Positions 32,080 through 44,243 of a stretch of 64,000 nt of DNA are shown in pieces (positions within the stretch are counted from its first letter, which is position 1; every line of letters begins with the position of its first letter). Location: assembly GCF_003711515.1 (NCBI RefSeq), contig NW_021167087.1, positions 545,489 to 609,488 on the forward strand, read 5' to 3'. The notes under the pieces were generated by a model that was given only the letters and a program-made list of their open reading frames with translations, was not told where the DNA came from and did not search any database. The DNA is from Sodiomyces alkalinus F11 (lineage: Eukaryota; Ascomycota; Sordariomycetes; Glomerellales; Plectosphaerellaceae). The position numbers were made by a program, and so were the translations under genes.

Positions 32080-34071
32080 TCAGGGGGCATTTGTGGAGCG
32101 TCGCCAAATCATAAAGGCAGCAAGGCCCGCGCAGGCCGTCGCTCCGAGAGCGAGGTACAGGGACGTCCGGTCAGGAGGCGGCTCCTCGCTGCGCGGGAAG
32201 GCGGTGCTGGGGTGGGTGGCGGCCTCGGCCAAAGCGATGAAGAGCTCGGATATGGAGTTCCAAGTCACAGAGACGTGGAGCGGCGCGCTCATCATGAGGG
32301 CTGTGGTGTACTCGTCCGGCTGCTGCTCGCATCGCTGGGTGGCCTTGTCGCGGTCCGCCTTGAGGGCGGTGTAGACGGCGGGGAGGTTGTCGAGCTGCGG
32401 GTACCGGCGTCGCAGGTCGACGATGTGACTGAACGAGTCTGGGTCGGAGGAGTCGTAGGTGTAGCAGATGAGGTCGCAGGCGTCGAGCTTGGCCTGGTTC
32501 TCGAGGATGGCGGGCTCCAGCTCCCCGAGTTCCTCCAGGATCAGGTAACACTGCTTGCCGCCATGCAATTCGACGCTGTTGACGGCGCGACGGGGCTTGA
32601 TGGAAGGGCGGTACAAGGGGTCGAAAGGACGATTGAGAAAGGCGTCCAGAAGAGCGGATTTCCCAGCGCTAGGGGCACCGACAACGTAGCAAAGAACCAC
32701 GTTACGCTCCACACGGCCGGGTCGCTTCCTCCTCTTGCGGGATTTGGTAACTTTAAGGGCCGCCGTAGTAGATTCCCGGGGAGTGGGGGGTTCGAAGCCC
32801 AGGTAGGCTAGGTATTCCAGTGTCGTTTTAGGTTCCATGAAGGTGGTCATGCTCCATTGAGCCAACCAGCCCTGAAGGGTCACGTAGCCGGCCTCGTTGC
32901 GGACGGTCGACAAAGGGAACGAACTGTCCTCCCAAGACTGCGGAAGCCCGGGAGTCGGAGCGAATAAGGCCTCCAGCTCCTCATCGCTCAGTCCGCCGTC
33001 GTTGTCTTTGTCAAAGAGCAAGAAGAGATCGACGAAGAAACGATAGCCTGCTGGGCTCAGCTCGGCCGAGGAATATTCGGGGACTTCGAACTTGGGGTGC
33101 AGGAAACCATCCTCCAGGCTGAGGCTGTCGGTATAACGAAACTTGCGCAAGATGATCCAGATAGTCTCATGACGGCCTTTCTCGGCGTATATTTTATTGA
33201 GTTGGAGAAAGCCGGCTTGATCGACGCCCTTCTCGGCCGTGGTTTTGGGAGCACTCTTCCCTACGGTTTGCTTGATGTTGTCCAGGTCTTCCGGGGTCAG
33301 AGGCTTGTCGAAACACTTGGCTTGGAAGTCATGCATCTCCTGGTCGTCCAGGTACCCGTCCTGATCCTTATCACACAGGTAGAAGACCCGCTTCAGGGCC
33401 TTGACGCAGGCGGGCTTAAGATTCCCTTCCTTGTAGTCGAAGAGTGGAGCGATAGGATGAGTTACGGCCTTTTGACAGAGGAAGAAGACCTCGTTGACGT
33501 TGCGGTGCTCTCTCGCACTAGCCCGGATGCACGAGTCAATCTCGCGGAACTCGGCCATGACGGGCAGCATCTCTCCCTCGACGACCTGCGGGGTATTGTC
33601 GTTGCCAGTCAGGTCTGACTTGTTCGCACAAAGAACGACGGGGACGTTGACTCCCAGGGATCGGAAGTAAGGCATCCAGAACAAGGCGACGCGCTCGTAG
33701 CTGTAGTGATCGGAGTAGACCAAGAGGATGACATTGCTCTTTCGAATTTCCTTGCGTAGCGTGGTACGATCTTGAGGACGCGCGGACGTATCGACGATGG
33801 AGGTTGTAACGTTGTCGGGGGTTCCTAGTTGAGGGGGTATGGTGATAGGGGGCAGAACGGGTTGGATTTTGTTCTGGATGAAGACATCCTTGACGAGAGA
33901 GGCAATCAGGCTTGACTTGCCGGTGCCTTCATCGCCGCAGACACAGATGCGCACTAATAATTTGTTGGAGGTTAGGACGTCCGAGCCCGAACTCTTTCGA
34001 TTGTGGGGGTGGCTGCAAATAGCGGAGAGCTCGAAGTACAACGCAAACCAGTGTCACGTACCTGAGGCCAT
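32080..34071 (-). CDS. GEM1: Mitochondrial Rho GTPase (Miro)
   Basis: A 10-nt first exon (34071-34062, MAS plus one base), a 108-bp intron and exon 33953-32080 encode 627 residues. Gem1 is a tail-anchored outer mitochondrial membrane GTPase controlling mitochondrial shape, inheritance and ER contact (ERMES-associated). The order is diagnostic: GTPase 1 ([15 protein letters not shown] from residue 4, ANKSDL near 113), EF hand 1 ([12 protein letters not shown] near 198), EF hand 2 ([12 protein letters not shown] near 318), GTPase 2 ([13 protein letters not shown] near 427) and a C-terminal transmembrane anchor (about 603-621) followed by a short basic tail. The tiny first exon is inferred from the ATG/GTACGT donor and TTATTAG acceptor. 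It restores the family N-terminus; reading through the intron gives an unrelated leader. Confidence 0.95.
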
Positions 34072-34434
34072 TATGGACAATGAAGACGTGAAGAACGAGC
34101 TCGAGGAAGCTGTTATCTACATATCATGACATCGAGCGATTTAATTCAAATCGAGAGGTGGGAGGGGACCGCCGGCAGTGTCGACCGTTGGTTCGTTTGG
34201 TACTTCCAGTGTGACAATGTCTTGATACAAGAAGCAAGGCAACGGAAAGCAGAGCGATGAGCTCAAGCAAAGTCAAGGTTGGGAAGGAGATCTCTAGGTA
34301 AGGGAGTAGGATAATTATCGCAGCGTCCAATTTGTCACGGAGTTGAGAGAAGACGATTGGGATGGCACCACCAAGACCGCAGCTGTTGGGCGGTTATTGC
34401 CCCAAGCTTCTTTCGATGGGGACTATAGGGACCT

Positions 34435-34460
34435 CCAGTGTCAGTGTCCACTGACACTGG
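34435..34460. repeat. Perfect 12-bp inverted repeat with 2-bp spacer
   Basis: CCAGTGTCAGTG, TC, then CACTGACACTGG. Every one of the 12 arm positions matches. It sits about 365 bp upstream of the GEM1 start and 1.3 kb upstream of CreC. It may be a cruciform-forming element or a binding site for a dimeric factor; no flanking transposon features are visible. Confidence 0.85.
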
Positions 34461-34560
34461 CACGGTAAGAAGTAAATTACAGCGCGCACTTTGCACAGTA
34501 TGAAGTCATCTGAGCTGGCACGTGGGGCTGTGGGGGTTATCCGGAGGAGGTGCGAAGTAT

Positions 34561-34925
34561 AAGGTATGTCCTACTCCGTACCTAAGGTACGTCCTTGCCT
34601 CAGGTAGACACCTGGGCTGTTTGGTTGATCTATGGATAACAGTAAACTGATTGTGCCTGGCCATATCTGACTTCGGCTACCTTCCTAGGTGCATAGCTAG
34701 ATTTGGTATATATATATTAAGTTTGACAATGAAAAGTCTCGCTCGTTATGTCAAGGCCATCGGCCCTGAATATGAATGTCTTCCTACAGGGTACAAATCA
34801 AGACAAACTCAGGTACCTAACCTGTACATCGTGTACAGCCCAAGAGTTCTCCGGGGTAAGGAGGGTACCTAGGTACAATACCTTGGGAAGGCAGGTACCC
34901 ACTGTTAAAGTAAGGTACCTAATTA
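34561..34925. repeat. Cluster of GGTACC/TAGGTAC motifs
   Basis: Contains CCTAAGGTAC, CAGGTACCTAACC, GGGTACCTAGGTAC, GCAGGTACCC and AAGGTACCTAATT in 365 bp. The shared core is the palindrome GGTACC flanked by TA or AA. The same motif recurs in other intergenic stretches of the window. Confidence 0.7.
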
Positions 34926-35741
34926 CTCCAAACCCCAGGATCTGAAGGTCGGGAAGCTGATTGAGAAGGCGGGGGGACACCTACGACTTTCCTTTTTTCT
35001 TTCCAGCTCCTCAACACCAAACCACGGCCTCCTCGCGAAACTTGGAACTCCTCATCTCTATTCCGCTTTTCATCTACGCGTTCTCCCGACATACGAGCAT
35101 ACGTTTGCTCGACTATTACTGATAACCTGTCTCTCGTATACGACTGCCCCTCCGAGTATTATTCTGAGCCGCAGGAACCCGGAGCCGATCGCAGCAACCC
35201 ATACGAAGGCTGGCCTCCCGCCCAACTGCTTTACTGCTGCTTGCATACTTTAATTGTATCGAACCAAAGAGAATTCTTCTTCAATCCGCCTTTTCGCATT
35301 TCCCAGTTTGGTGCTCCGCATCACCCATCGTATACCATCACTCGGGTGATCTACAGAGTCGACACCTGGTAATAGCTGATAGCTGCGACCTGCCGCACTT
35401 TACGTGTCGTCCAAGTATCGCCGTTCGACAGTCTGCCTAGTTGTGTGACTTAGCAGAACCCTTGCAAAGCGACTCGTTTCCCGGGCAGCTTCGATTGGAG
35501 AATCCCGGATCTAGCCTCCTCAGCCCGGGTGGCCTGCATTACCCACCATGTTGTACGTTTGTGTTGAAATGCCAGAGACCATGGATTCATGTCTCTACTT
35601 TCTGTGCGCGCTGCGTTGCCGTCGTACTGCGATCCTGTCACATCACCGCCTAGCCCGAACGTCAACGTCCCCGGTTCCTTCCCTGGCCGGTCAATGGGGA
35701 TTGGCATGACGAGTGAGTGAACCGAGACTAATCGCAACCTC

Positions 35742-38154
35742 ATGTGCAGTGTTCTCCCCCCTCCGCCGAGGTACCCTACAACCGGGCAATATGTCGGTGT
35801 TGGTGGCCCGGGTGCTATCCCCACGATCGAGACCAACAACACTCTTACGACACCTAAGGGCCATGAGTATCGGTTTCTGGTCGGCGAGGGTGAGTTTGTC
35901 GTGCGGAATCTTCCCCCCTGGCGGCGAGACGGAAGCTAACCCTCTCATGCGGCCCCTTTCACTAGGCACCTACGTCCTGAAAGAAGACCTGCACCTCGCG
36001 ACTCCACCGCCGCACCCCTCCGAACCCCCAATCCTAAACCCGAACCCGCTCGCGACGAATCCCGCCCCGGCGACCGCGGGGACGAAACTCTCTCTCGTCA
36101 GTCTTGAGCCGCGACCCTCCCCGCCCTTCTTCTACCGAGGTACCTCCTCCGTTACGTTGTCCGTAGCCGGCGCGCCCTCGAGTATCCAAGAACATCCGAG
36201 CGAGCGGTATTCTACCGAGGCGGGGCTGAGCAGTGATGGTGGTCACGGTTCTCTCAGCGATGCGCCTCCCACAACAACGACTCTCGTACCCCCGGCCCCG
36301 GCCTTCGGTGACGGCAATGCCGCGCTAGCACCTGTCAACCCAAAGGATGCGGGAAAGAAAAAGAAACCCAAGAATAACATGACTAAGAGCAATTCCTCGT
36401 TCATTTCTAGAGTCATTGTCAACGAGGGCTTTGCAAAGAAGCTACAGGATCGGCCGGCGGACGGACTTTATTGCTTCGCAAACATTAACCGTGCTTTCCA
36501 GTGGCTGGATCTGTTGTCACCGTCCAAGGTCGAGAACCTACACTACCCCCCACCCCCGGGTTCACCCTGAAGGATGGGTTCGCTGACGAAATGCAGGCCG
36601 ACTACTTGACGAAGATTCTTTTCACAAGAGCCCACTGCCTTTGCCACGATGTCAACCCCGTGACGAAGAGCACGACACACATTGACGTGATTATGGGTTT
36701 CTCTACAGGAGAGATCATCTGGTGGGAACCCGTCTCCCAAAGATACACGCGCTTGAATAAGAACGTAGGTTGCAGTTGGCCAGAACGCACTTAGTGGACC
36801 CCAAAAGCATGAAACTAAACTGAACAATCATCCGCAGGGCGTCATCAACGGCACCCCTGTTTCTGAGATCAGGTGGATTCCTGGTTCCGAGAACCTATTT
36901 CTTGCAGCCCATATGGACGGCTCCCTGGTGGTGTACGACAAGGAGAAAGAAGACGCTCCGTTTACACCAGAAGGAACTGCTACCGGAGGACCCAGCGGAG
37001 AGACCGAAACCAGCGGCACCGAGAAAGCCACCCGCCGATCACGGTTCCAGATCCAAAAGTCTGTTCACTCCAAAAATCAGAAGGTGAACCCCGTTGCGTG
37101 CTGGAAGCTCTCGAACCAGCGCATCAACGCATTCGCTTTCAGCCACGACAGTCGCCACCTGGCCGTGGTTTCGGAGGATGGGACTCTACGCATCATCGAC
37201 TACCTCAAGGAAGAGTATATTCAAACCCCCCTTAGGCTAGCGTAGTCATAATACCCTCTGCCTCTTATTAACTCGGTCGACAGGCTGCTTGACCTCTACC
37301 ATTCCTACTACGGCGGTCTCACCTGCGTCTGCTGGTCTCCCGACGGGAAGTACGTGCTAACAGGAGGCCAAGACGATCTCATCTCCATATGGTCTGTCGT
37401 GGACTCCACCATCGTGGCAAGGTGCCAGGGGCACCAGTCTTGGGTGACGTCCGTCGCATTCGACCCTTGGCGATGCGACGACAGGAACTACCGTTTCGGG
37501 AGCGTGGGAGAAGACTGTCGCTTGTGTCTGTGGGATTTCAGTGTGGGCATGCTTCATCGCCCGAAGGCGGTATGTCTTTCCCCCTATCCCCTGCCACTTC
37601 GAGGACATGTTGTAGGGGCATGTTGCTGACCTTATTCCCACATTCCTCACAGGCCTCTGTCAGGCAGAGGGGTTCTGTGTCCTCCCGCTTTCCCGGGTCT
37701 CAGGCTCTTCAGCGTCTGGAGACCGCCAACACGTCAGCCAGCGGTCGTCTGAGGTCCAACTCGGCGCTGTCGACGGCCGAAATGGATGTGGACGAAGGCA
37801 TCGAGCATCCGGTGGAGCCGCGGTCCCGCATCGCCATGCTCCCCCCTGTGATGGTGTGTTTCTATGTTCTGTTTCTAGTCATGCTATGTACTGATTTGTT
37901 ATCCTGCACGCAGTCCAAGTCTATCCATCCCAGTCCTGCTTGTTGGCTCGAGTTTACGGAGGACTCTATCATGACAAGTTGTAAATCAGGTACGTTTTGG
38001 TGCATTCTCGGGCGAGACCAAGCCGCGTATCAATTCGTCAAAGGCTGGTTTCCACCCAGATGACAAATTAGCTGACGCTTCAGGCTTAGGGCATATTCGC
38101 ACGTGGAGCAGGCCAACCGAACCCGCAGTACCCACGGGCCAGACGGCGACATAG
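35742..38154 (+). CDS. creC: CreC-type WD40 catabolite-repression protein
   Basis: Eight exons: 35742-35889, 35966-36528, 36597-36764, 36838-37214, 37284-37569, 37653-37853, 37914-37989 and 38090-38154, all frame-consistent, 627 residues. In Aspergillus CreC binds and stabilises the CreB deubiquitinase and so affects carbon catabolite repression and permease turnover. The start [12 protein letters not shown] fits CreC (VLPPPPRY). Next come [23 protein letters not shown] and NPNPLAT, the AFQWLDLL and [14 protein letters not shown] block, and WD repeats from about 240 ([70 protein letters not shown]). The terminal repeat ends [14 protein letters not shown] Ser/Thr/Ala-rich, phosphorylatable linker lies at about 110-200. 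Exon 2 uses the weak donor GTCGAG. Confidence 0.93.
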
Positions 38155-40809
38155 GCCGGCCCATACGTACCGGGCTCCGCAGTCTATTCTAGTCTTATGG
38201 TGTTTTCGGGGTCTCTTTCAGCTGGAGGCAAGGCAAGCCTGTGGGTGTGTGGGTGTGTGTTTGTATACTTTAAGATAAGAGGTCCCCTCGGGGCCTCAAG
38301 TATAATTAACATGGTTTCTTTATCACCGCCTTTTGTCGACGTTGGTCCGCCGTTCTGTTGTTACCCTGGCCGTGTTGTGATCTGAATGAAACGTCGGACT
38401 TTTATACGGCATCATGGTCTGGAGGAGGTTCGGCTATTGGCTCGGCCCTTTGCAGCCGCGGACGAATCTGCAGGTTCGCCGTTACATTGCATGGGCATGC
38501 AAGGAGCAGGCCCAGGGCCAGGTCCAGGCATGGCATGGCTCGAGGCATAGTGCCATCCAGGGATGATCCGATGGACGATCAGTAGCATCAGGGAGGGAGG
38601 TCCCCATCAGCGGCAATGAGACAGAGAATCCAAACAAAGGGATTGATCTTCTCTCTGTTCGGGTGTTAGTGTTATTCTTACCTCGGGAAGGTCTGGCGTC
38701 GCTCAACATGGTCCCGAATTCGATAGGTAAGCTTGTATTATCAGATTGGATTCCCGTTTTCCTAGTAGCGGGCTCGAGGGATAGGCCGGCTAGCGGGTAA
38801 CATGGGTTCTTCGAACACTTACTAGGCGTACACCGGGTGTTTTCTACGTATGCCTATCTATATCGTGGGTCACATCGGAGTGTTCTTTCCATCGGCTCCC
38901 CTCGAGAAGTATCTATTCCTTAGCGACGATGTGGGTAGGTAGATAGATAGACAGCAATCCAGCCCAGACAGGCGGTAAATGCAGTTGTATGACTCTTTGA
39001 TGATCATTCGTAGGCGTGGACAAGGAAGGGTCTCCAAACAAACATTCCACATTCAGCACCTCGGTGAAGCTTGAGTTTCCGGTTCTTAGCTCGAGCTTTT
39101 GCCTTTGTTCCTCGGAACCAACCCGTACCAAACTGCCGTGTTACATGCATTTTTTTTTTTTTTTTAGTTATGGCTGCGAACGAGTCAGTTGGGTAGTAAT
39201 GTGACGGGTCAGCTAAGGGTCGGTCGGGTCTCAAGACCGAGAAGAGGCGTGGTCTATGAGTCAAGCACGCCATTGGACATGGAAACAAGGAAAAAGAAGA
39301 TCAAAATCCACCCGTAGGGTGATAAAAGTTGGGTCTAAGTAATGAATTGCCATATCCGTTCTCGTTAGGATCCATCACCGGTTTGGTTAAGTTGGCTAAG
39401 ACTCGGGAGATGGCGGGAGAGGACCCCCTCTTAGATAAGGTAAGGTAGGAGGAACACGGCGATAACCTCATTCCATGGGTGGGTGCCCGCTTACGGCTGG
39501 AGCTGGGATAACTTCTGCTCAGTCCAGACTTGACGTCCGTATCCTGGGCCTGGGTTCAAGATGGGCTGGTAATATGTGAGGCTTCGAATAGCGAGCATTT
39601 CTTGCGAATGTGACAAGAGAAAACAAACGAGCGACGGGGGCGGGTACATAGGTAGGTAATCTGATAACCTTCCAGATGTCGGTATCGTATTCTGATGGTT
39701 GGCTGTGGCTTGCTGACAAACTGGAAGACAAGCTCGTACCTAAACGAGTCCGGGTTATTGCCACTTGGGGGTCATGATTGGACAATCGCCGGCATTCAGG
39801 GGCATCTTGGCATGGCTTTGATAACGTGAAGGGGGGGAGGGATGGCAAGTCTGTAACGTCTTCGGTACGTACTGACGTACAGAGCACCAGTACATAATGT
39901 AAGGTACCTAAGGCACAGCCCGGTGTCAAAAAGATCGAAGCGGTCTGCACAATATAATCATATAAAGTGCTTTTTGGCTCCTTTTGCTAGGCCACTGTAC
40001 TTAGTTAACGGTACGTGGAATTTAGCCGAGGGACAATAGTCTGTAACGGTACCGGGCATGGATGACGAATACCCTTGAGCGCCATTATCTGATCGAAGAT
40101 CAGTTCACTTCTCTCGAGTCTGACCACAGCCGACTTCACATTCACAACCTGGGTCACAGCACGCATCCTCGCTGGGGACGTTGGTTTTACGTACTCCATA
40201 TATTTAAATGGGCCCAAGCCGTCGAGGGCTTCCAATCTCCCAGAACCCGTAGATGTCGTCTTCTTGTGTCGCCAGAGGTATACTTGCGTGATGTTACATA
40301 ACTTAGATCTCGAATTGTTTTGCACTTGGGCTGTTACATATAGCCGGCTCCGTTAAAAGAAGGGAAGCAAAATTTTGAGGAGCACTGCCTCCCATCCCAC
40401 AATCCTCTTGCCTTCGTCAGATACGTACCTATCTACGAATATTGTGTCACCGGTTAAGAGGGCGCGTGGGGGTTAACATGAAAATTGATGAGTTGAGACA
40501 AAAGATGGCGTGGGGGTTATATCCTGAATTCGATCATCCTTCCCAGTCGACAGTCGAGCAGTGGACCCTGCAAACACGAACCATATGTATAGGTATGTCT
40601 GGACGCGCAGGTGTCGATAGAATAAGGCAGAAAAGCAAACATCAGCCACCTGCACTATAACGGCTGGACCGTAAGGTAAGGTAGTTACGGATCTATACAT
40701 ACCCCGTAGAGTTTTACATAACGTTGTACAAGGCCAAGGCTGTCTGGATGCTAATAGCGGACCGCAAAAGAATATCCCAGGTCATATCATCATTCGCACA
40801 GAAAGAAGT

Positions 40810-40860
40810 AATAAGGTAGGCGTTTCTATTACCTACCTTACCATAATTACCTTATTACTC
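40810..40860. repeat. Imperfect inverted repeat of ACCTTA/TAAGGT motifs
   Basis: AATAAGGTAGGCGTTTC is followed by TATTACCTACCTTA and then TTACCTTATTA. The opposed TAAGGTAG and CTACCTTA elements can pair. Confidence 0.5.
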
Positions 40861-41479
40861 GAATTAGCGTTCACGTCTCATAGCACGCAAATACCTCAAA
40901 AAATATATAAGGAATTTAGTCACAGGCGCATGCCTAACTCCGTGCCTAAACCCCGCGTTACTTTCCAAGTATCCGTACCAATAAGGTACAATACTCTGAA
41001 CTGTAACCGGTCTATGAGAGGCCAGGCCAAAGCTCATTACGAAGTATCATCGTTTCTTTTCATTGCCGATAATTTTTATCCGCAGGAAGCTCTTATCAGT
41101 TCTACGTTGTACACTAAGGTACAGTTATACTTCGTACAGACACGCCCCTCACGGTGTTCCCGAATTCATGTCCAACCACCTGTGAGTGACTGACCACGAC
41201 CCCTCCTCCATCCCGTTCTCAGGATCCACACCAACCCGATCTACAACGTACGTGTACATGTACGAAACATATCTGCCCCGCTATCCAGCGCTCACGTCAC
41301 AAAATCACAATCCAACGCTTGAGAGGCTTAGCCTGTGGTCGCCATTTTCCACATGTCACCGGCGCAACATGGCGTGGGTCGCACCTGTACGTTGTACCCT
41401 TGCCGGTGACCCTGAACGGACTTCCAGACATCTCGAACATCCTTGCCTTGCGTGCGGCGTACCCATGGAGTACATACGT

Positions 41480-41545
41480 ACGTGTACGGTACCTACCTTA
41501 CCTACCCACCTAGGTACCTACCCTCTGGCCAAGGCTTACCTAGCC
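41480..41545. repeat. ACCTACCTTACC / GGTACC motif cluster
   Basis: ACGTGTACGGTACC, TACCTTACCTACCCACC and TAGGTACCTACCC occur back to back about 400 bp upstream of CreD. Confidence 0.6.
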
Positions 41546-41927
41546 GACATCGTCTTCCACCTCTCCCATTCCTTTTCTTCTCGCCCATCGCCCCACCTAC
41601 CCGCCTGTGACTTCAATTCACTGCCTACTGTACACTAATTCCATACCCGCTCGATGTATCCGGATGTTCAGCGATGGCTCGGGACCAGGACCACTCTTTC
41701 ACTTTCGCCCGAGGAAGGTCGTTAACCCTGTTCTCGGTCTTGCCTATCTTTGGATATTCTTACGTGGACGACCCGAAGTTGGATGGATGGATCCATTAAA
41801 AACAAAAAAGGCAGAGAAGTCCACCTCCCTGTCTTCTGGGTTTGGGCTTCCCTTTCCCACCTCATGTCGCTCGACTACGGGTTTCCCCTCCAGTTACTCA
41901 ACAGCATATTGCCAATAACAGCCGACC

Positions 41928-44243
41928 ATGCTGTCATTCAAGCCCTTTTCCAATGTTGCTGGTAGGAATTCCGCATCACTTTTCCAGGTCCGGTGAGTTG
42001 CGATCCTTTCTCGACTGTCCTACGAAGCCGCTACTCTTCATTACCGACGGCGTCCCCCCTCTCTCCGCGCTCGGCACGCCCTGCTAATGTGGCGCCAGGT
42101 TGGACAAGGACTTCATAGTTTTCCGCGGCTCCGAAGCCGAGTCTGCTGGTCAGACTCTCAAGGGCTCTGTGGTTCTCTGCTTGTCTTCCCCCCTCAAAGT
42201 CGAGGCTGTTCACCTTCGGCTTACCGGCAACCTGCGCTTTTCGTAAGTCTGGAGACCGGGTCCCCTTCTTCCGCACCTCAACGATTTGTTTCTCTGGCAT
42301 CTGGCCATCGGCGGTCTGCTTGTTGTTAAGCGGCCCCTCAATCGTCGGCGACACGGACACTCGGATGCTCATGTTACCTGCCTACGACTGTAGCTAATAG
42401 TTGGGGCGTAGGTGGGACTTGTCCAAACCGGTTGCGCCAGGCATCTCCGGCCATAGAGTCGACAGGAATATCGAACTCCTCAAGCACAGATGGCAGCCCT
42501 TCGTCAAGGGCCACAGCGGCGAGAAGGTGGTGCTGGAACCGGGTAACTACGAATGGCCTTTCAAGCTGGACTTGCCAGGCGACATGCCCGAAAGCGTCGA
42601 AGGTATACCGGAGGCGAGCATCATGTACCGACTGAAAGCCACCATCGTCCGCGGCAAGCTCTCGCACGACATGCACGCCTATAAACCATTGCGCATCATA
42701 CGAACGCCCGAGCCCGGGGCCCTCGAGTTTCTGCATGCCATGAGCGTCGAGAACATTTGGCCGAACAAGGTCGACTACTCCATTATCGTTCCTCAAAAGG
42801 CGGCCATCTTCGGCGCCTCGATCCCGTTGGAGCTGCGCTTCACGCCGCTGTTGAAGGGACTCGAATTGGGCGACATCTCCATCAAGCTGATAGAGGTCCG
42901 CGATTGCACGGCCCCGGGGATCCCTCCGAGGGAGCACAAGGTGGAGCGGCAGGTTTCGAGTTGGGCCTTGACGCTGACGCGGGAGGAGAATTGGAATGAC
43001 ATGATCGGCGACACTGGTCAGGAAGGCTGGACGGCGTCCAGGAAGCTCCAGTTGCCGCGACGGCTCCGCCAATGCGTCCAGGACGTCAACCACCACGGCA
43101 TCAAGATTCGACACAAGCTGAAGCTGGTTGCGGCACTTCACAATCCCGATGGACACGTATCTGAGGTGAGTCGCAAGAGGAAACTATTTCCATACGAGGG
43201 CTGTGTCTCGTGCATGAAGTTTCCGTCTACTTTGCCCGGGCAAACAACCTACTACATCAACATCAACATCGACTTGTTCATGTTGATACTGTGCTAACCA
43301 CTTGCCTTGAATATAGTTGCGGGCAACCCTACCGGTCTCCATCTTCATCTCCCCGAACATGCCGCCAGACGAGCACGGTGTCCTCGTAGACCAACCCGGC
43401 ACATCAGCTCTAGCTCCACCAGAGGCCGACGCAAGCACCATCGCGCCTCCGGGCTACGGCGAACACGTACTCGATCAGCTATTCGAAGATGTCGACCAAA
43501 GCGGCTTCCATACCCCTGCCATCCATTCGGGCGTCAGCAGTCCGTTCTACTCGCAGTCGCAGTCCCGCGCCGGGTCCAGCGAAAACCTGGCCGCGCTGAG
43601 TGGCATGACGACTCTCAACGGCGTTCCCCCGGCTGCGCTTACTTCCCGACTCCAAAACGTTTCGCTCAACTCCACCAACCGCAACACGTCGGCCACGTCG
43701 CTCGCCGATCTCGCGACGTCAGGATCGAATCCTGCCACGAACACGAGCCACCCTTCGCAGTCGGCGTCGGCCGCGCTCACCCGCCAAAACAGCGCGGAAG
43801 ACAATGGCGGCACCAACAACATCGGCCACGGACATCTCAACCCTCGTTCCGGCCGCGCGTCCCCCGAGCACGTCGAGTTTCTGGACGTCGCCATGTTGAG
43901 CAAGGTGCCCAGCTACTCGACGGCTTTGCGGACTCCCGCACGGTCGCAGGCGGCCAGCGTGGGCGAGGCGCTTCCCGACTATTCTGCCGCCATGAGCGCG
44001 GCGTCGAGCGGGCCTTCGACGCCGATGCTCCAAGGGGCGGGGGCGGGGGCGGGGCCGAATATGGTTGGCGTCCCTGCGGAATCTTCGTCTCGCGACGATG
44101 CCACGGTGCCACGATCGGGGTCCATGACGCCGCCGCGACGCCCGAGGCCCGGGTCGACCGGTATCCACGACGTTTTGCAGCAAGCGCAGGGTCCGGAAGA
44201 ACGGAGGCTGCATCTCATGCGGGCGCGCGACAGGGTTTATTGA
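41928..44243 (+). CDS. creD: Alpha-arrestin CreD (ubiquitin-ligase adaptor)
   Basis: Four exons, 41928-41992, 42099-42242, 42412-43165 and 43317-44243, give 629 residues. CreD is an arrestin-related trafficking adaptor that recruits the HECT ligase HulA (Rsp5) to plasma-membrane permeases; it acts against the CreB/CreC deubiquitination pathway in Aspergillus carbon repression. The arrestin N domain starts RLDKDFIVFRGSEAESAG and continues LTGNLRFSWDLS. The C domain contains the strongly conserved IRTPEPGALEFLHAMSVENI followed by WPNKVDYSI, then LRATLPVSIFISPN. The C-terminal third is Ser-rich and disordered. WW-domain-binding motifs are present: PPGY just after the arrestin fold, VPSY and LPDY near the end. 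All three introns are GT-AG and frame-consistent. It is one gene downstream of CreC on the same strand. Confidence 0.93.

Larger units (their letters stand above)
34072..35741. promoter_or_regulatory. Divergent promoter region GEM1 / CreC
   Basis: 1.67 kb between start codons. It contains a perfect 12+2+12 inverted repeat at 34435-34460, a TACTCCGTA motif at 34572, a cluster of GGTACC-type motifs at 34561-34925 and, just before CreC, short frames that I take to be leader sequence. A 33-37 bp GTGAGT...GCAG segment at about 35712-35748 is too short to be an intron, so I start CreC after it. Confidence 0.55.
38155..41927. other. Longest gene-free stretch (3.8 kb) between CreC and CreD
   Basis: I found no coding frame with protein-like composition and no RNA gene. 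It contains a GT-rich run near 38240-38262, a T homopolymer near 39150-39165, a GATA/TAGA run near 38938-38952 and repeated GGTACC/ACCTTA motifs (about 39900, 40425, 40668-40682, 40812-40858 and 41487-41520). The last kilobase should be the CreD promoter. Confidence 0.5.

Noticed and set aside
32074..32811. 245-codon plus-strand frame
   Set aside because: Antisense to the second GTPase domain of GEM1.
35581..35748. Upstream exon for CreC (an ATG at 35589 and a GTGAGT...GCAG segment)
   Set aside because: The implied intron would be only 33-37 bp and only the shorter option keeps frame. The ATG at 35742 already gives the typical CreC N-terminus.
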